Origin: Neobacillus cucumis
Lineage (GTDB): Bacteria > Bacillota > Bacilli > Bacillales_B > DSM-18226
Assembly (NCBI RefSeq): GCF_023715505.1
Contig: NZ_JAMBOH010000007.1
Coordinates: forward strand, 124,001-188,000
DNA: 64,000 nt
Direction: 5' to 3'
Position numbers and translations under genes: made by a program. Under the pieces are notes generated by a model. That model saw nothing but the letters and a program-made list of their open reading frames with translations, was not told the origin of the DNA and did no database searches. This document shows, one piece after another, positions 16,276-25,255 of the stretch (positions within the stretch are counted from its first letter, which is position 1; each line of letters starts with the position of its first letter).

Positions 16276-16959
16276 ATGAAAAATTCCATTGTTAATAAAA
16301 CTCTCTCAGAGCAAATTTTTGAAGCACTGCGAGAAAAAATAATTAAGGGAGAACTTCAACCTGGGGACCGTATAGTTGAATTAGAAGTGGCAAAGAACTA
16401 TGGTGTCAGTCAGGCACCTGTTCGTGAAGCATTTTTAAAATTAGCTGAAGAAGATTTGGTCGTTACCCAACGAAACAAAGGCACATTTATTTCGAATTTC
16501 TCACTTGATGAAATTGATCAATTATATGATTTTCGTCTCACGGTGGAAGAATTCGCAATTAAAAGAGCTTTTGAAAGATTAACTGACGAAGATATAGAAG
16601 AACTCAAAAATTATTATAATGACATGGTTCATGCTGGAGTAAACAATGATTTAGAAAAAATTAGGATTGCAGATGAGGACTTTCACACAAAAATATATAA
16701 AACGGCAGACCATAAATTCCTGAGTAACGTTTGGGAAACCTTGTCTTCCAAACTAAGTCGAATATGGTACCTAAACAGCCAAGTGTATTTTACTGACCTG
16801 TCTGAATTAGCGAACATTCACGAACCCATATTAAGGGCTTTCCAAAACAGGGATTTGGATGGCTGTATCCATGCATTTCATGAGCATGTTAACTATGAGC
16901 GACAACAAAGAGCTTCCCTTCCTTCAAGTTCGGAAGTACAATCCAATAATCATAAATGA
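16276..16959 (+). CDS. GntR family (FadR/FCD subfamily) transcriptional regulator, copy 2
   Basis: 227 residues, paralogous over its whole length to the regulator at 15358: both begin with IVNK-LS-QI-EALR and share GDRI-ELEVA--YGVSQAPVREA. It has a winged helix at 1-70 and an FCD domain at 80-215. Start is the ATG after AAGGAGGG; the longer open frame has no ribosome site. It is divergent from copy 1, with about 275 bases between the two starts that contain both promoters. The two may respond to different intermediates of the same pathway (inference). Confidence 0.85.
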   Translation: MKNSIVNKTLSEQIFEALREKIIKGELQPGDRIVELEVAKNYGVSQAPVREAFLKLAEEDLVVTQRNKGTFISNFSLDEIDQLYDFRLTVEEFAIKRAFERLTDEDIEELKNYYNDMVHAGVNNDLEKIRIADEDFHTKIYKTADHKFLSNVWETLSSKLSRIWYLNSQVYFTDLSELANIHEPILRAFQNRDLDGCIHAFHEHVNYERQQRASLPSSSEVQSNNHK

Positions 16960-16967
16960 ATTCGCAA

Positions 16968-17014
16968 AAAAAAAGGCCGACCTAAGTTCATAAACTTGTC
17001 GTCAGCCTTTTTTA
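16968..17014 (+). terminator. Terminator of gntR copy 2
   Basis: An interrupted stem (GGCCGAC...AAGTT with AACTT...GTC-GCC) followed by TTTTTTATT. It may also serve the convergent MFS gene. Confidence 0.55.
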
Positions 17015-17074
17015 TTGGTCTGCGGTTAGTAATTAATATCTAAACGAAACTTGTTTTGAATGGGTAATTTTTAA

Positions 17075-18364
17075 TTAAACAGTCCTAGTTTGTACAACTT
17101 CCTCTTTGGCCGCTTCTGATTGTAACGGTTTTACAAAAAAGGCGACTGCCAGCGCACCAATTACACCCAAGCCTCCCGCTAGGAGGAAAGCACTTGTAAA
17201 ATGTCCAGTAAATTGGACAATAAATCCGGTGACTGCTGGACCTATAATTCCTGAAATATTTGCCAGCCCATGTACAAAGCCACTGACTCCTCCAACCTTT
17301 TCACCGCGAACTACATCCTGAATAATCGACCAATAAATTGGTGCAGTTAAGTATGTGAAGCCAACACCAAATGCCATAAATATAACAATACTGGTTACAG
17401 ATGAAGCGATTCCTGCTAAACCAACACATATAGCTGCGCCTATCAGAAAAGTAACTAACACCAATTTTCTTGAAAACATGAGTTTCCCTGTTTTTTTGAA
17501 TATATAATCTGTCAGCATCCCCCCGCCAATCAATCCAATCGCGCCAGAAGTCCAAGGTATCATGGTTACAACACTCATTTTCATTATACTCAAGCCTTTA
17601 GACATAGTCAGATAACTTGGAAACCAGGTCAAGAAGAAAAAGATGATGTAGTTATAAGCAAAGAAGGATACTGCCATTACTAATATAGTAGGTTGTTTAA
17701 GATAATAAGATAATGGAAGGCTCTCTGAAGATGACGTATTTCCTTGCATTTGTCCATCTCTAATCACTTTAAGTTCATCTTTGCTCACTTTTGGATGCTC
17801 TTCCGGCTTGTCCGTGACTGTTTTGATCCAGAGAAGCGTCCATAACAACCCGATCAAAGTAATGACTACAAAGGACCACTCCCAACCGAACTTCAGTGCA
17901 ATAAAGCCTACTATCGGTCCCGAAAGAGCACCACCAATTGGAAGACCTGCTTGATTGATGCCAACCGCACGCGCCCTTTCCTTAATTGGAAACCAATTGT
18001 TAACGGCTTTATTTGCAGTTGACGAAAAAGGACCTTCACCTACACCGAACATTAAACGGACAATAAATAAAGAGATAAAGTTGAAAGCAGTCGCTGTTAA
18101 ACCACAAAAAATCGACCAGACCACCATAGATGTACCAAAAACTTTCCTTGGTCCGAAAACATCCGAAAAATATCCGCCTATGAAGTTAAACAATGCATAT
18201 CCAATGAAGAAACTACTTAGAATTAGTCCCATTTCTGCAGGCTCTAGGTGAAATCGCTTTGATATAAAGGGCATGGCTACGGATAAAGCACTACGATCAA
18301 TATAATTTATAATCGCGGCAAGAAAGAGCATAAAGACAATATACCATCTGAAATTCCGAAACAT
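17075..18364 (-). CDS. MFS transporter, anion:cation symporter (ACS) family, probable organic acid uptake
   Basis: 429 residues, about 12 membrane helices, with a loop after the sixth (about 190-230). Helix 1 has NYIDRSALSVAMPFI and the loop 2-3 motif is GGYFSDVFGPRKVFG, typical of glucarate, galactonate, tartrate and phthalate carriers. The start was moved to the second ATG, which has AGGGGAT upstream. It lies between the GntR pair and etfBA, so it probably imports the substrate of the acyl-CoA operon. A near-consensus cre lies about 90 bases upstream. Confidence 0.8.
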   Translation of the reverse strand: MFRNFRWYIVFMLFLAAIINYIDRSALSVAMPFISKRFHLEPAEMGLILSSFFIGYALFNFIGGYFSDVFGPRKVFGTSMVVWSIFCGLTATAFNFISLFIVRLMFGVGEGPFSSTANKAVNNWFPIKERARAVGINQAGLPIGGALSGPIVGFIALKFGWEWSFVVITLIGLLWTLLWIKTVTDKPEEHPKVSKDELKVIRDGQMQGNTSSSESLPLSYYLKQPTILVMAVSFFAYNYIIFFFLTWFPSYLTMSKGLSIMKMSVVTMIPWTSGAIGLIGGGMLTDYIFKKTGKLMFSRKLVLVTFLIGAAICVGLAGIASSVTSIVIFMAFGVGFTYLTAPIYWSIIQDVVRGEKVGGVSGFVHGLANISGIIGPAVTGFIVQFTGHFTSAFLLAGGLGVIGALAVAFFVKPLQSEAAKEEVVQTRTV

Positions 18365-18454
18365 ACGAACCCATCCCCTATTAGGTAATTTATACAAACA
18401 TGGTCATGTGTGTCTTTGGTGTGTCTTTGCTTAAGTTGAAACAGGAACTTCATT

Positions 18455-18468
18455 TTGAAGCGTTTTCA
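18455..18468. promoter_or_regulatory. Candidate cre (CcpA site) upstream of the MFS gene
   Basis: TTGAAGCGTTTTCA, one mismatch from the consensus TGNAANCGNWNNCA. It suggests carbon catabolite repression of uptake. Confidence 0.4.
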
Positions 18469-18522
18469 TTTATGGAAAGAATAAGAAATAAAGCACTTCT
18501 TTTTCTATAAAAATATAATCAA

Positions 18523-19503
18523 CTATTTGACTTGACTTAATAAAATTTTGGAAAATTCATTGGTCAATTGTGGGACGATCTCGAACAAGTCTCCTACGAT
18601 TCCATAGTCAGCCACTTCAAAAATTGGGGCCTCAGGGTCTTTATTTATTGCAACAATAAATTTGGAGTTGGAAATGCCCGCAACATGCTGGATTGCACCA
18701 GAAATTCCACATGCAATGTATAAATCAGGCGTTACAACTTTACCGGTCTGACCAATTTGTAACGAATAATCACAGTAATCTGCATCGCAAGCTCCACGTG
18801 ATGCACCAACAGCCCCTTTTAATACATCTGCTAATTCTTGTAAAACTTTAAAACCTTCGGCACTTTTTACTCCTCTCCCGCCTGCAACAATCACCTTGGC
18901 TTCCGTTAAATCAACTTTTTCAGCCGCCCTTCGAACGATCTCTTTGATTAGCAGAGTAAGGGCAGGTTTCTCAACTGTATACGGAATAGTTGACGCCTCA
19001 GAACCATACCGGATAGGTGTTATATTATTAGGACGTATGGTCAAAAATATCGGAACACTATTAAACTTTTTCTTTTCAAATAGTTTCCCAGAATAAATAG
19101 AGCGTGTAACCACAATTTTATCACTGGCATCCAAATTTATGTCGATACAATCACTAGCCAAACCAATTTCTAATCTTGCCGCTGCCCGTGGAGCAAGGTC
19201 TCTGCCGTTTCCAGTATGCCCCATAACAATAACATCAGGTTGAGTTTCTTGAATAATTTTAACTACAGCATGAGTATATAATTCAGGATGGTATTCATCA
19301 TAATCGGAATCTTCAATTATATATACCTGCCCAGCACCATATTGTGAAAGCAAATCCACTTGTTTTGCAGAATGGGTTCCAAAAACGGCGGAAATTACCT
19401 CCCCTCTCCCAGCAACTTGCTTCGCAGCAGTTAGGGCTTCAAGGGAAACATTTCGGATTTTCGATCCTTTCATTTCTCCGATAACGAGAACTTTTCTGTC
19501 CAT
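18523..19503 (-). CDS. etfA: Electron transfer flavoprotein alpha subunit
   Basis: 326 residues. The C-terminal FAD domain is clear: [20 protein letters not shown], then [14 protein letters not shown] and [20 protein letters not shown]. It forms a heterodimer with EtfB and accepts electrons from acyl-CoA dehydrogenases. It is encoded 10 bases after etfB. Start follows AGGAGG. The pathway-specific location suggests a dedicated ETF for the acyl-CoA operon and FadF. Confidence 0.92.
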   Translation of the reverse strand: MDRKVLVIGEMKGSKIRNVSLEALTAAKQVAGRGEVISAVFGTHSAKQVDLLSQYGAGQVYIIEDSDYDEYHPELYTHAVVKIIQETQPDVIVMGHTGNGRDLAPRAAARLEIGLASDCIDINLDASDKIVVTRSIYSGKLFEKKKFNSVPIFLTIRPNNITPIRYGSEASTIPYTVEKPALTLLIKEIVRRAAEKVDLTEAKVIVAGGRGVKSAEGFKVLQELADVLKGAVGASRGACDADYCDYSLQIGQTGKVVTPDLYIACGISGAIQHVAGISNSKFIVAINKDPEAPIFEVADYGIVGDLFEIVPQLTNEFSKILLSQVK

Positions 19504-19513
19504 AATTTACCTC

Positions 19514-20275
19514 CTAAAATATTTTAGCTTCTTCAAAGAGGAGCTTGACCAATTTTTGGCTAGCTACACTTGGCTCTCCCTCTATTCTGGTGCAAGCTTT
19601 ACGTTTCTTGGGTTTATATCTTTCTACGACATTTGTTTTTTTAGATATATCCACGCTCTTTTCAATTAGATCGGATACATCTAAATGCTCCAGTGATTTG
19701 CGTTTTGCCTTCATTATATTCGGCAAAGACGGATATCTAGGTTCATTAAGCCCTTGCTGACAAGTAACTAGAACAGGTAATGGAGTTTCAACTTTATAGG
19801 TTTCACCTTCCACATCTCGCTCCGCCAATACCCTTTGATTCTCGATTTGTAGTTTGACAACGGAGGTAATGTGGGGAATTGAAAGCTCTTCCGCAACCCG
19901 TACACCAACTTGGCCTGCACCATTATCTATGGATTGATTCCCAGTTAAGATAAAATCAAAATTTTTATCTTTTACGTATGCAGCTATGACTTTGGAGATG
20001 ATAAATTCATCACTTTCTACATCTTCAATTAAAACAGCATGATCAGCCCCCATTGCCAGTCCATGACGTAAAGCACTTTCAGACCTTTCCTTTCCAATTG
20101 TTAGAACGATGACTTCTCCCCCGTGCTCCTCTTTTAATCGAAGTGCCTCTTCAATGGCATATTCATCATATGGATTAACAATCCATTGACTTGTTTCTTC
20201 GACTATTTCTCCTTCTTTAAGTTCAATTTTTTCTTCTGTATCAAAAGTTTGTTTAATACAGACCAATAGTTTCAT
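19514..20275 (-). CDS. etfB: Electron transfer flavoprotein beta subunit
   Basis: 253 residues with the adenine-nucleotide-alpha-hydrolase-like fold of EtfB. MKLLVCIKQTFDTE begins the domain, and the AMP-binding region includes TGNQSIDNGAGQVGVRVAEE. First gene of etfBA. Its promoter has TTGACA-N17-TAATCT, with an exact 19-bp GntR-type operator just after the -10 box, linking it to the acyl-CoA operon. Confidence 0.92.
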   Translation of the reverse strand: MKLLVCIKQTFDTEEKIELKEGEIVEETSQWIVNPYDEYAIEEALRLKEEHGGEVIVLTIGKERSESALRHGLAMGADHAVLIEDVESDEFIISKVIAAYVKDKNFDFILTGNQSIDNGAGQVGVRVAEELSIPHITSVVKLQIENQRVLAERDVEGETYKVETPLPVLVTCQQGLNEPRYPSLPNIMKAKRKSLEHLDVSDLIEKSVDISKKTNVVERYKPKKRKACTRIEGEPSVASQKLVKLLFEEAKIF

Positions 20276-20312
20276 GGAAACACACCCTTCTTCTACTTTT
20301 TATTATAGATTA

Positions 20313-20331
20313 TAGATTATATATTATCGAT
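20313..20331 (-). promoter_or_regulatory. 19-bp operator copy 3 at the etfB promoter
   Basis: The inverse complement of ATCGATAATATATAATCTA, exact over 19 bases, inside a longer AT-rich block of TAGATTATA repeats (20302-20346). It lies at the predicted start point. Confidence 0.6.
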
Positions 20332-20338
20332 TATATAT

Positions 20339-20367
20339 AGATTATCATACGGCTCATTATTTGTCAA
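20339..20367 (-). promoter_or_regulatory. Sigma-A promoter of etfBA
   Basis: TTGACA (20367-20362), 17-base spacer, TAATCT (20344-20339). Confidence 0.55.
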
Positions 20368-20439
20368 AATATTATTCCTATTCTGTCAAAAACTATCCTA
20401 CTTTTTCCCTCACCCCGTATTCCGCTCGCTATCAAGTTA

Positions 20440-20476
20440 TTAAAAAAGAGGCTTCAGAATTTGAGCCTCTTTTAAC
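20440..20476 (-). terminator. Hairpin homologous to the terminator at 28676
   Basis: AAAGAGGCT / AGCCTCTTT stem with T-run on both strands. The same stem sequence occurs in the intact locus at 28676, which supports a duplicated block. Confidence 0.5.
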
Positions 20477-20499
20477 AGATGGTGATATTTTCCAATCTT

Positions 20500-20572
20500 T
20501 AAATAGACTTTGGCGTTACTTGGTGCTAAACAAGTTTTCACGCATCTAATGCATACATTTTCCTTTGCATTA
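20500..20572 (-). pseudogene. Degenerate 3-prime end of a sugar-binding lipoprotein gene
   Basis: TAAACAAGTTTTCACGCATC and ACATTTTCCTTT match the 3-prime coding end of the binding-protein gene at 33315 (33355-33397) with indels. No open frame remains. It is next to the broken monooxygenase remnant, in the same order as at 28728-29123. Confidence 0.55.
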
Positions 20573-20587
20573 GGGGGGATGACCATC

Positions 20588-20790
20588 TTATTTTTCAGTT
20601 GCTTCGAATTGTTGCACTTGGATTGGTGCGCTTAATAGTCCTGGGGCGGCATTGACAAAGTTTTGAAAATGAGCGGTTCCCTGATGGACGTCAATTACTC
20701 TTGATCCTGCCACTTTTCTACAAACACAAAAGTGTTAGGCTGTTCTGGATTTTCGTAATATTGATAGCTAATATTACCGTCTAAATTAGG
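20588..20790 (-). pseudogene. Frameshifted fragment of an antibiotic-biosynthesis-monooxygenase (ABM) gene
   Basis: The minus strand translates to GNISYQYYENPEQPNTFVFV, then EKWQDQ. A one-base shift leads into TAHFQNFVNAAPGLLSAPIQ and ends TEK-stop. This matches residues 34-96 of the intact protein at 28824-29123. The first third is missing and the frame is broken, so it is a pseudogene from a duplicated sugar cluster. Confidence 0.75.
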
Positions 20791-21156
20791 AAAATATTAA
20801 GACCATGGATTGGCCAGTGACCCCTTTGGTCTCAGGCTTTTCCCTTTACTGGGAATGGATTTTTAACACATTAGACCTAAATTTTATTCCTTCAAGAGAA
20901 AATAACGGAAAGTTTTAAAAATTCCAAAGAACATAACCCTTCGTATTACACTTGCAACTCTCCTATTTTGCAGGTTGTTCATAATTTAGCCATACAACCT
21001 TCTGAAACATTTTTTGAAAATTTGGCATATGTCGTGTTTGAATTTATTGTTTCCTATTCTTCTACTTGTGTTATTTTCCCTTTTGCAATCAACTACATAT
21101 TATTATTAATAATTTTTCAAGCTGCTAATTTTTGTATTACTATGTTGTTAATACCA

Positions 21157-21199
21157 CAAAAAAAGTTCTAACTTTTCCGTTTTACGGGAAAATTAGAAC
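21157..21199 (-). terminator. Intrinsic terminator of the CUT2 transport operon
   Basis: Nearly perfect 14-bp stem GTTCTAATTTTCCC / GGAAAAGTTAGAAC, then seven T on the minus strand. It lies 275 bases after the last permease gene, past an AraC remnant. Confidence 0.7.
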
Positions 21200-21354
21200 C
21201 ATAAAACTTTTGACACTCCCCCCTAGGGTATCAGGACATGAAAAAAAAAGTAGTCCCCAATAATTCATAAAAACAATTATGAAATTAACTCATTTAAAAT
21301 ATAAATGCTCTAATCTTTCCTTTTAAACTTATAAAATTCAGATTATTTTGTTTT

Positions 21355-21452
21355 CATTTTTTTGAACTTGCCAAGCTGTTCCCTGTGAGTTAGATCGAAA
21401 TAATTTGGATTTTCGTTTCGGATTATAGCTGCAATTTCTTTTACCAGAATGA
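21355..21452 (-). pseudogene. Fragment of an AraC-family regulator (C-terminal HTH)
   Basis: The minus strand reads LVKEIAAIIRNENPNYFDL, matching VREIASIIGYENPNYFNL in the intact AraC protein at 27723. The reading fails beyond this helix. It is another relic of a duplicated sugar locus. The rest of 20276-21473 is AT-rich without a credible gene. Confidence 0.6.
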
Positions 21453-21473
21453 TTGGAACTTACTTAAAGAATA

Positions 21474-22529
21474 TTAATTTGAAGATCTATGATGCTGTTC
21501 ACTTTGTGTTGACGGTATTCCACCAAATTTTTTTTTGAATACTAAATTTTTCATATTTTTCCTAAAAAGACTGCCTCCTTCAAGGTAACCAATTATCAAT
21601 ACACTGATAATTGTAATACCATTCACTAAATAAAGGATCCATTGATCAATCCCCAGAATTAAGAATCCATTTGAAATCAATGTTAGGAAAAAAGCGCCGA
21701 GTAACGTACCGATAATATTGCCTCTTCCTCCGGTTAGTGATGTACCACCCAACACAACCGCGGCAATAACTGTCATCATTGAATTGGTAATCATCATGGG
21801 TGATGCATTAGATGCCAATCCAACACCCAATATTCCACCTGCTCCTGAAAATAATCCAGCCAATCCAAAAGTAATAATGTATGCAGTTTTGATTTTTATT
21901 CCTGAAAAGAATGCAGCATTTTTATTCTCACCAACAAAACTGATATTACGTCCAAATTTCGTTTTATGTAGAATAAAATAACTAATAAACAGGAAAACAA
22001 TCATCCAAACGGCCATCAAAGGAAAGAGACCTAAAGAACCACTAATAACTGAAAGTATCTGTTCGTTAGATACAACTTTTGTAGTCTGATCTGAAATAAT
22101 ATAGGCTATACCCGAGACAATCATTGATATGGCCATGGTGATAATGATACCTGGCAAATCCGTATAAGATACGATTAATCCACTGATGATGCCAACGCAA
22201 AGTCCTGTAATCAAAGCAATCAGGATAATCAAATATGGATTTAAGCCTATATTTAATAGAAATGGAATCATACATCCTGCCAAGGCAGGTACACTAGCTA
22301 TACTTAAATCAATTTCACCCATAGTCAGTATAAAGGTCAGACCAAACCCAATTACTGCAATAATTGACATTGATCTTAATATAGAAACGATATTTCTTGT
22401 AGAAAAAAAGCCATCTGCAAATATTGAAAATAGTAAAAAAATGACAATAGTGCTTATTAAGACCACATTATTCTTTGAAAATACGATTCGAATGATACTT
22501 TTTTGATCAGGCAAGTTGTTTTCCGTCAT
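21474..22529 (-). CDS. CUT2 sugar ABC transporter permease (RbsC family), second permease
   Basis: 351 residues, about 9-10 membrane helices, BPD_transp_2 family. The conserved loop ILTMGEIDLSIASVPALAG and the late motif VVLGGTSLTGGRGNIIGTLL identify it as the CUT2 class used for ribose, xylose, rhamnose and autoinducer-2. It lies 26 bases after a second, related permease, so the channel is probably a heterodimer. Last gene of the transporter operon. Confidence 0.85.
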   Translation of the reverse strand: MTENNLPDQKSIIRIVFSKNNVVLISTIVIFLLFSIFADGFFSTRNIVSILRSMSIIAVIGFGLTFILTMGEIDLSIASVPALAGCMIPFLLNIGLNPYLIILIALITGLCVGIISGLIVSYTDLPGIIITMAISMIVSGIAYIISDQTTKVVSNEQILSVISGSLGLFPLMAVWMIVFLFISYFILHKTKFGRNISFVGENKNAAFFSGIKIKTAYIITFGLAGLFSGAGGILGVGLASNASPMMITNSMMTVIAAVVLGGTSLTGGRGNIIGTLLGAFFLTLISNGFLILGIDQWILYLVNGITIISVLIIGYLEGGSLFRKNMKNLVFKKKFGGIPSTQSEQHHRSSN

Positions 22530-22555
22530 AAACTCAAGTTCCTCCTTTTCGTACT

Positions 22556-23539
22556 TCAGGATCTTTCCATCTCAAACTTTCGTTTCTGGTTCAAACTACT
22601 GATAGATAAAACAATGATTATAACAATACCTGCAATAATACCCCCAGTCCAGGCATTGACTGAAAGTCTGAAAAGGCCATAGGATATACAACCGACAAAA
22701 AAGGCTCCTAGGAATGCTCCCTTAATACTACCTTTACCTCCCTGGATGGATGTACCACCTATAATAGCAGCAACAATCGCACTCAGTGTATACGATTCAC
22801 CCTCACCAGGCGTTGCAAAGGTAGACCTTGATACCATTATCATTGCCGCAAAAAAAATAAAAACTGCGTTTATAATGAAAGTAATGATGATGGTTTTATT
22901 TACATTAATACCATAAAGAATGGCTGCATTACGATTATCCCCTACACACTGGATGTTTCTCCCTATTTGAGTTCTGTTCATAAGAATGATTGCAGCAAAA
23001 AACATGATAGCAATCCACATAATAACGACAGGAATCATATATGGACCAAAATTTATTTGACCACCAAAAATATTCAACAATGCTTTATCTTCCACTTTGA
23101 TTGGGTTGTTATTCGCGATGATTCGGGATAATCCCATTGCGATACCATTCACACCTAATGTAGCGATGAAACTCGGGATTTTCACTATAACAGTCAGGAC
23201 AGCACTGATGAGACAGAGTAAAACGGTAATGAGAAACCCGATGATTGAAGCTGACAGCATTGAAAATTGGCTCTGAAGCAGGACCGCAATAACGACCGTT
23301 GGAACTGATAGTAACGAACCAACGGATATGTCCCATTCACCAGCAGTTAACATAAAAGTCTGCCCAAAAGATAAGATCATAATGATTGCTACGGTTTCAA
23401 TAATTGTAGTAAATGAAGAAAATGCCAGAAAACCAGGTGAGGCAATAGAAAAAATGATAACAGCGACCAAAATACTAATTATCAATAATAAAGCTTGCGA
23501 TCCTGTGATCCGATTCATTTGTTTTTTTAAACCGTACAT
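22556..23539 (-). CDS. CUT2 sugar ABC transporter permease (RbsC family), first permease
   Basis: 327 residues, hydrophobic, with FMLTAGEWDISVGSLLSVP and AAIIGGTSIQGGKGSIKGAF, the paired motifs of CUT2 permeases. It is 11 bases after the ATPase gene. Start follows AGGGGG. It partners the permease at 21474. Confidence 0.85.
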   Translation of the reverse strand: MYGLKKQMNRITGSQALLLIISILVAVIIFSIASPGFLAFSSFTTIIETVAIIMILSFGQTFMLTAGEWDISVGSLLSVPTVVIAVLLQSQFSMLSASIIGFLITVLLCLISAVLTVIVKIPSFIATLGVNGIAMGLSRIIANNNPIKVEDKALLNIFGGQINFGPYMIPVVIMWIAIMFFAAIILMNRTQIGRNIQCVGDNRNAAILYGINVNKTIIITFIINAVFIFFAAMIMVSRSTFATPGEGESYTLSAIVAAIIGGTSIQGGKGSIKGAFLGAFFVGCISYGLFRLSVNAWTGGIIAGIVIIIVLSISSLNQKRKFEMERS

Positions 23540-23550
23540 TAATATTCCCC

Positions 23551-25068
23551 CTAACCGACACTAAGTTCGATAATCAAATTGCGATTTTCCTCGCAGGCAT
23601 CAACTTCATTAGTAATTTGTCCGTTTCTCAATATAATCGCTCTATTACAAACTTCAATGATATCATCGATCTCAGAAGTGACTATGATGATAGAAGTGCC
23701 AAGCCTAGCCTTTTGGAGAAGAGTTTCCTTGATTTCCTCTTTAGATCCGATATCAATCCCTTCTGTTGGTTCATAAACGATTAGTAGATCCGGATCAATT
23801 GACATGCATCTACTAACAAGAACCTTTTGAATATTCCCCCCGCTCAATTGATGTATCTTATCTTTAAAAGAAGAAATTCCGCGCACATTGTAGTCCTTTA
23901 CCATTTCAGTTGCAAACGATTGGTCATTCTTCTGATTAAGAATAAAACTTGATTTGTGGAAATTTTGTTTTAACAAAATGAAATTTTCCAAGATTGACTT
24001 TTGCTTGAACACTGTCTTTTCACCTCGGTTGGGTAAATAAACAATGCCATTTTTCAGGGAATCGACCGGGGATTTAATCGATATTTTTTTATTTTTATAC
24101 CTTATTTCACCACTTTTTATCAGATTGTATGCACCAAAAATTGTCTCCATTAATAGAGCTTGGCCCTGGTTTCGAAGACCATATATCCCAACAATTTCAC
24201 CCTTTTTCAAATCGAAGGAAATATTTCTAAGACTATTATTCTTAGTAGTTACATTGGTTACGGAATAAATAACATCACTAGACGGAGTTGCTTTATCCAC
24301 TTGGTTGATAGTTACATGTTTACCGACTATTAAGTCTATTAGTGCTTCTGATGTCAATTCACTAGTTTTAGCAACGGTAATAAGTTTTCCTGCTCTCAAT
24401 ATGGTCACAGTATCTGTCAATTCCATCATTTCAGAGATAATATGAGAAATAAATATAATACCAATTCCCCGTTTGGCCAGGTCACGAATTATTTTAAACA
24501 ATTCAATACGTTCATGTTGAGCCAACCCCGCCGTCGTTTCATCAAATACAATGACCTTTGCTCCTGCATCAAGACATCTGACAATTTGAATTAACCTCTG
24601 AGTTACAGAGTCAAGCGTCCCCGCTTTGGTTTTGGGGTCAATATCAACATTAAAATATTCTTTCATCAACAGCCTGGCTTTTTGATTATTGCTTTCATCA
24701 TGTACGAGCCCAGCTTTTGAAGAATAATCATTCCTTCCGATAAAAATATTATCAGAAACACTCAACTGTTTTGAAATTGTAATTTCCTGAGGTATAACAT
24801 AATAGCCTTTTTCATATGCATCTCTAGGAGAATGCAAGAGGGCCTCTTTATTTTCAAAAAAAATCTGACCAGAATCGGAAGGAATGAAACCGCCCATAAT
24901 TTTACATAACACACTTTTTCCTGCACCGTTATGCCCAGCTAGAGCCATTATTTCGCCCTTGTGTAAACAAAATGAAACATTGTCAAGTACTTGCATCGTT
25001 CCAAAACGTTTGGAAATATTTTCTAATTTTATCAACTCTAAATTTTCGAAGGTATCTGTTGAATTCAT
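23551..25068 (-). CDS. CUT2 sugar ABC transporter ATP-binding protein (RbsA-like, two ABC domains)
   Basis: 505 residues with tandem nucleotide-binding domains. The first has a good Walker A (GHNGAGKS, about 44-51) but a poor signature segment. The second has signature LSGGNIQKVLVSRC and Walker B LLIVYEPTEGIDIG. Its Walker A is degenerate (GLRNQGQALL, lacking Lys and Ser/Thr), beyond the usual Lys-to-Arg change in this class. It probably powers the two-permease channel below it. Start follows GGGGG. Confidence 0.85.
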   Translation of the reverse strand: MNSTDTFENLELIKLENISKRFGTMQVLDNVSFCLHKGEIMALAGHNGAGKSVLCKIMGGFIPSDSGQIFFENKEALLHSPRDAYEKGYYVIPQEITISKQLSVSDNIFIGRNDYSSKAGLVHDESNNQKARLLMKEYFNVDIDPKTKAGTLDSVTQRLIQIVRCLDAGAKVIVFDETTAGLAQHERIELFKIIRDLAKRGIGIIFISHIISEMMELTDTVTILRAGKLITVAKTSELTSEALIDLIVGKHVTINQVDKATPSSDVIYSVTNVTTKNNSLRNISFDLKKGEIVGIYGLRNQGQALLMETIFGAYNLIKSGEIRYKNKKISIKSPVDSLKNGIVYLPNRGEKTVFKQKSILENFILLKQNFHKSSFILNQKNDQSFATEMVKDYNVRGISSFKDKIHQLSGGNIQKVLVSRCMSIDPDLLIVYEPTEGIDIGSKEEIKETLLQKARLGTSIIIVTSEIDDIIEVCNRAIILRNGQITNEVDACEENRNLIIELSVG

Positions 25069-25190
25069 AATTGGCCCCCAGACTTGTGTTTATTAGAATT
25101 AATCTGTTTTAAATAAAATGGATTCCTCGAATACTTTTAATCCATGAAAGTAGTTTTTTGATAAATATGGATCTATCAATATATTTATTA

Positions 25191-25224
25191 GAGGGTGACA
25201 ATTAGTTTCATTTATGCCACCCTC
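25191..25224 (-). other. Hairpin between binding-protein and ATPase genes
   Basis: Stem GAGGGTG / CACCCTC without a T-run, in the 187-base gap after the binding-protein gene. It probably stabilises the upstream message so that the binding protein is made in excess. Confidence 0.45.
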
Positions 25225-25255
25225 CATTTGCCTCATTTATTATTTGATTTGATAA

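Noticed and set aside
18910..19110. Short plus-strand frames opposite etfA and other large genes
   Set aside because: They are reverse-frame shadows of strongly supported genes, without ribosome sites.
20968..21171. 67-codon frame on the plus strand in the pseudogene region
   Set aside because: No ribosome site, biased AT-rich composition, and it ends in the terminator of the opposite strand.
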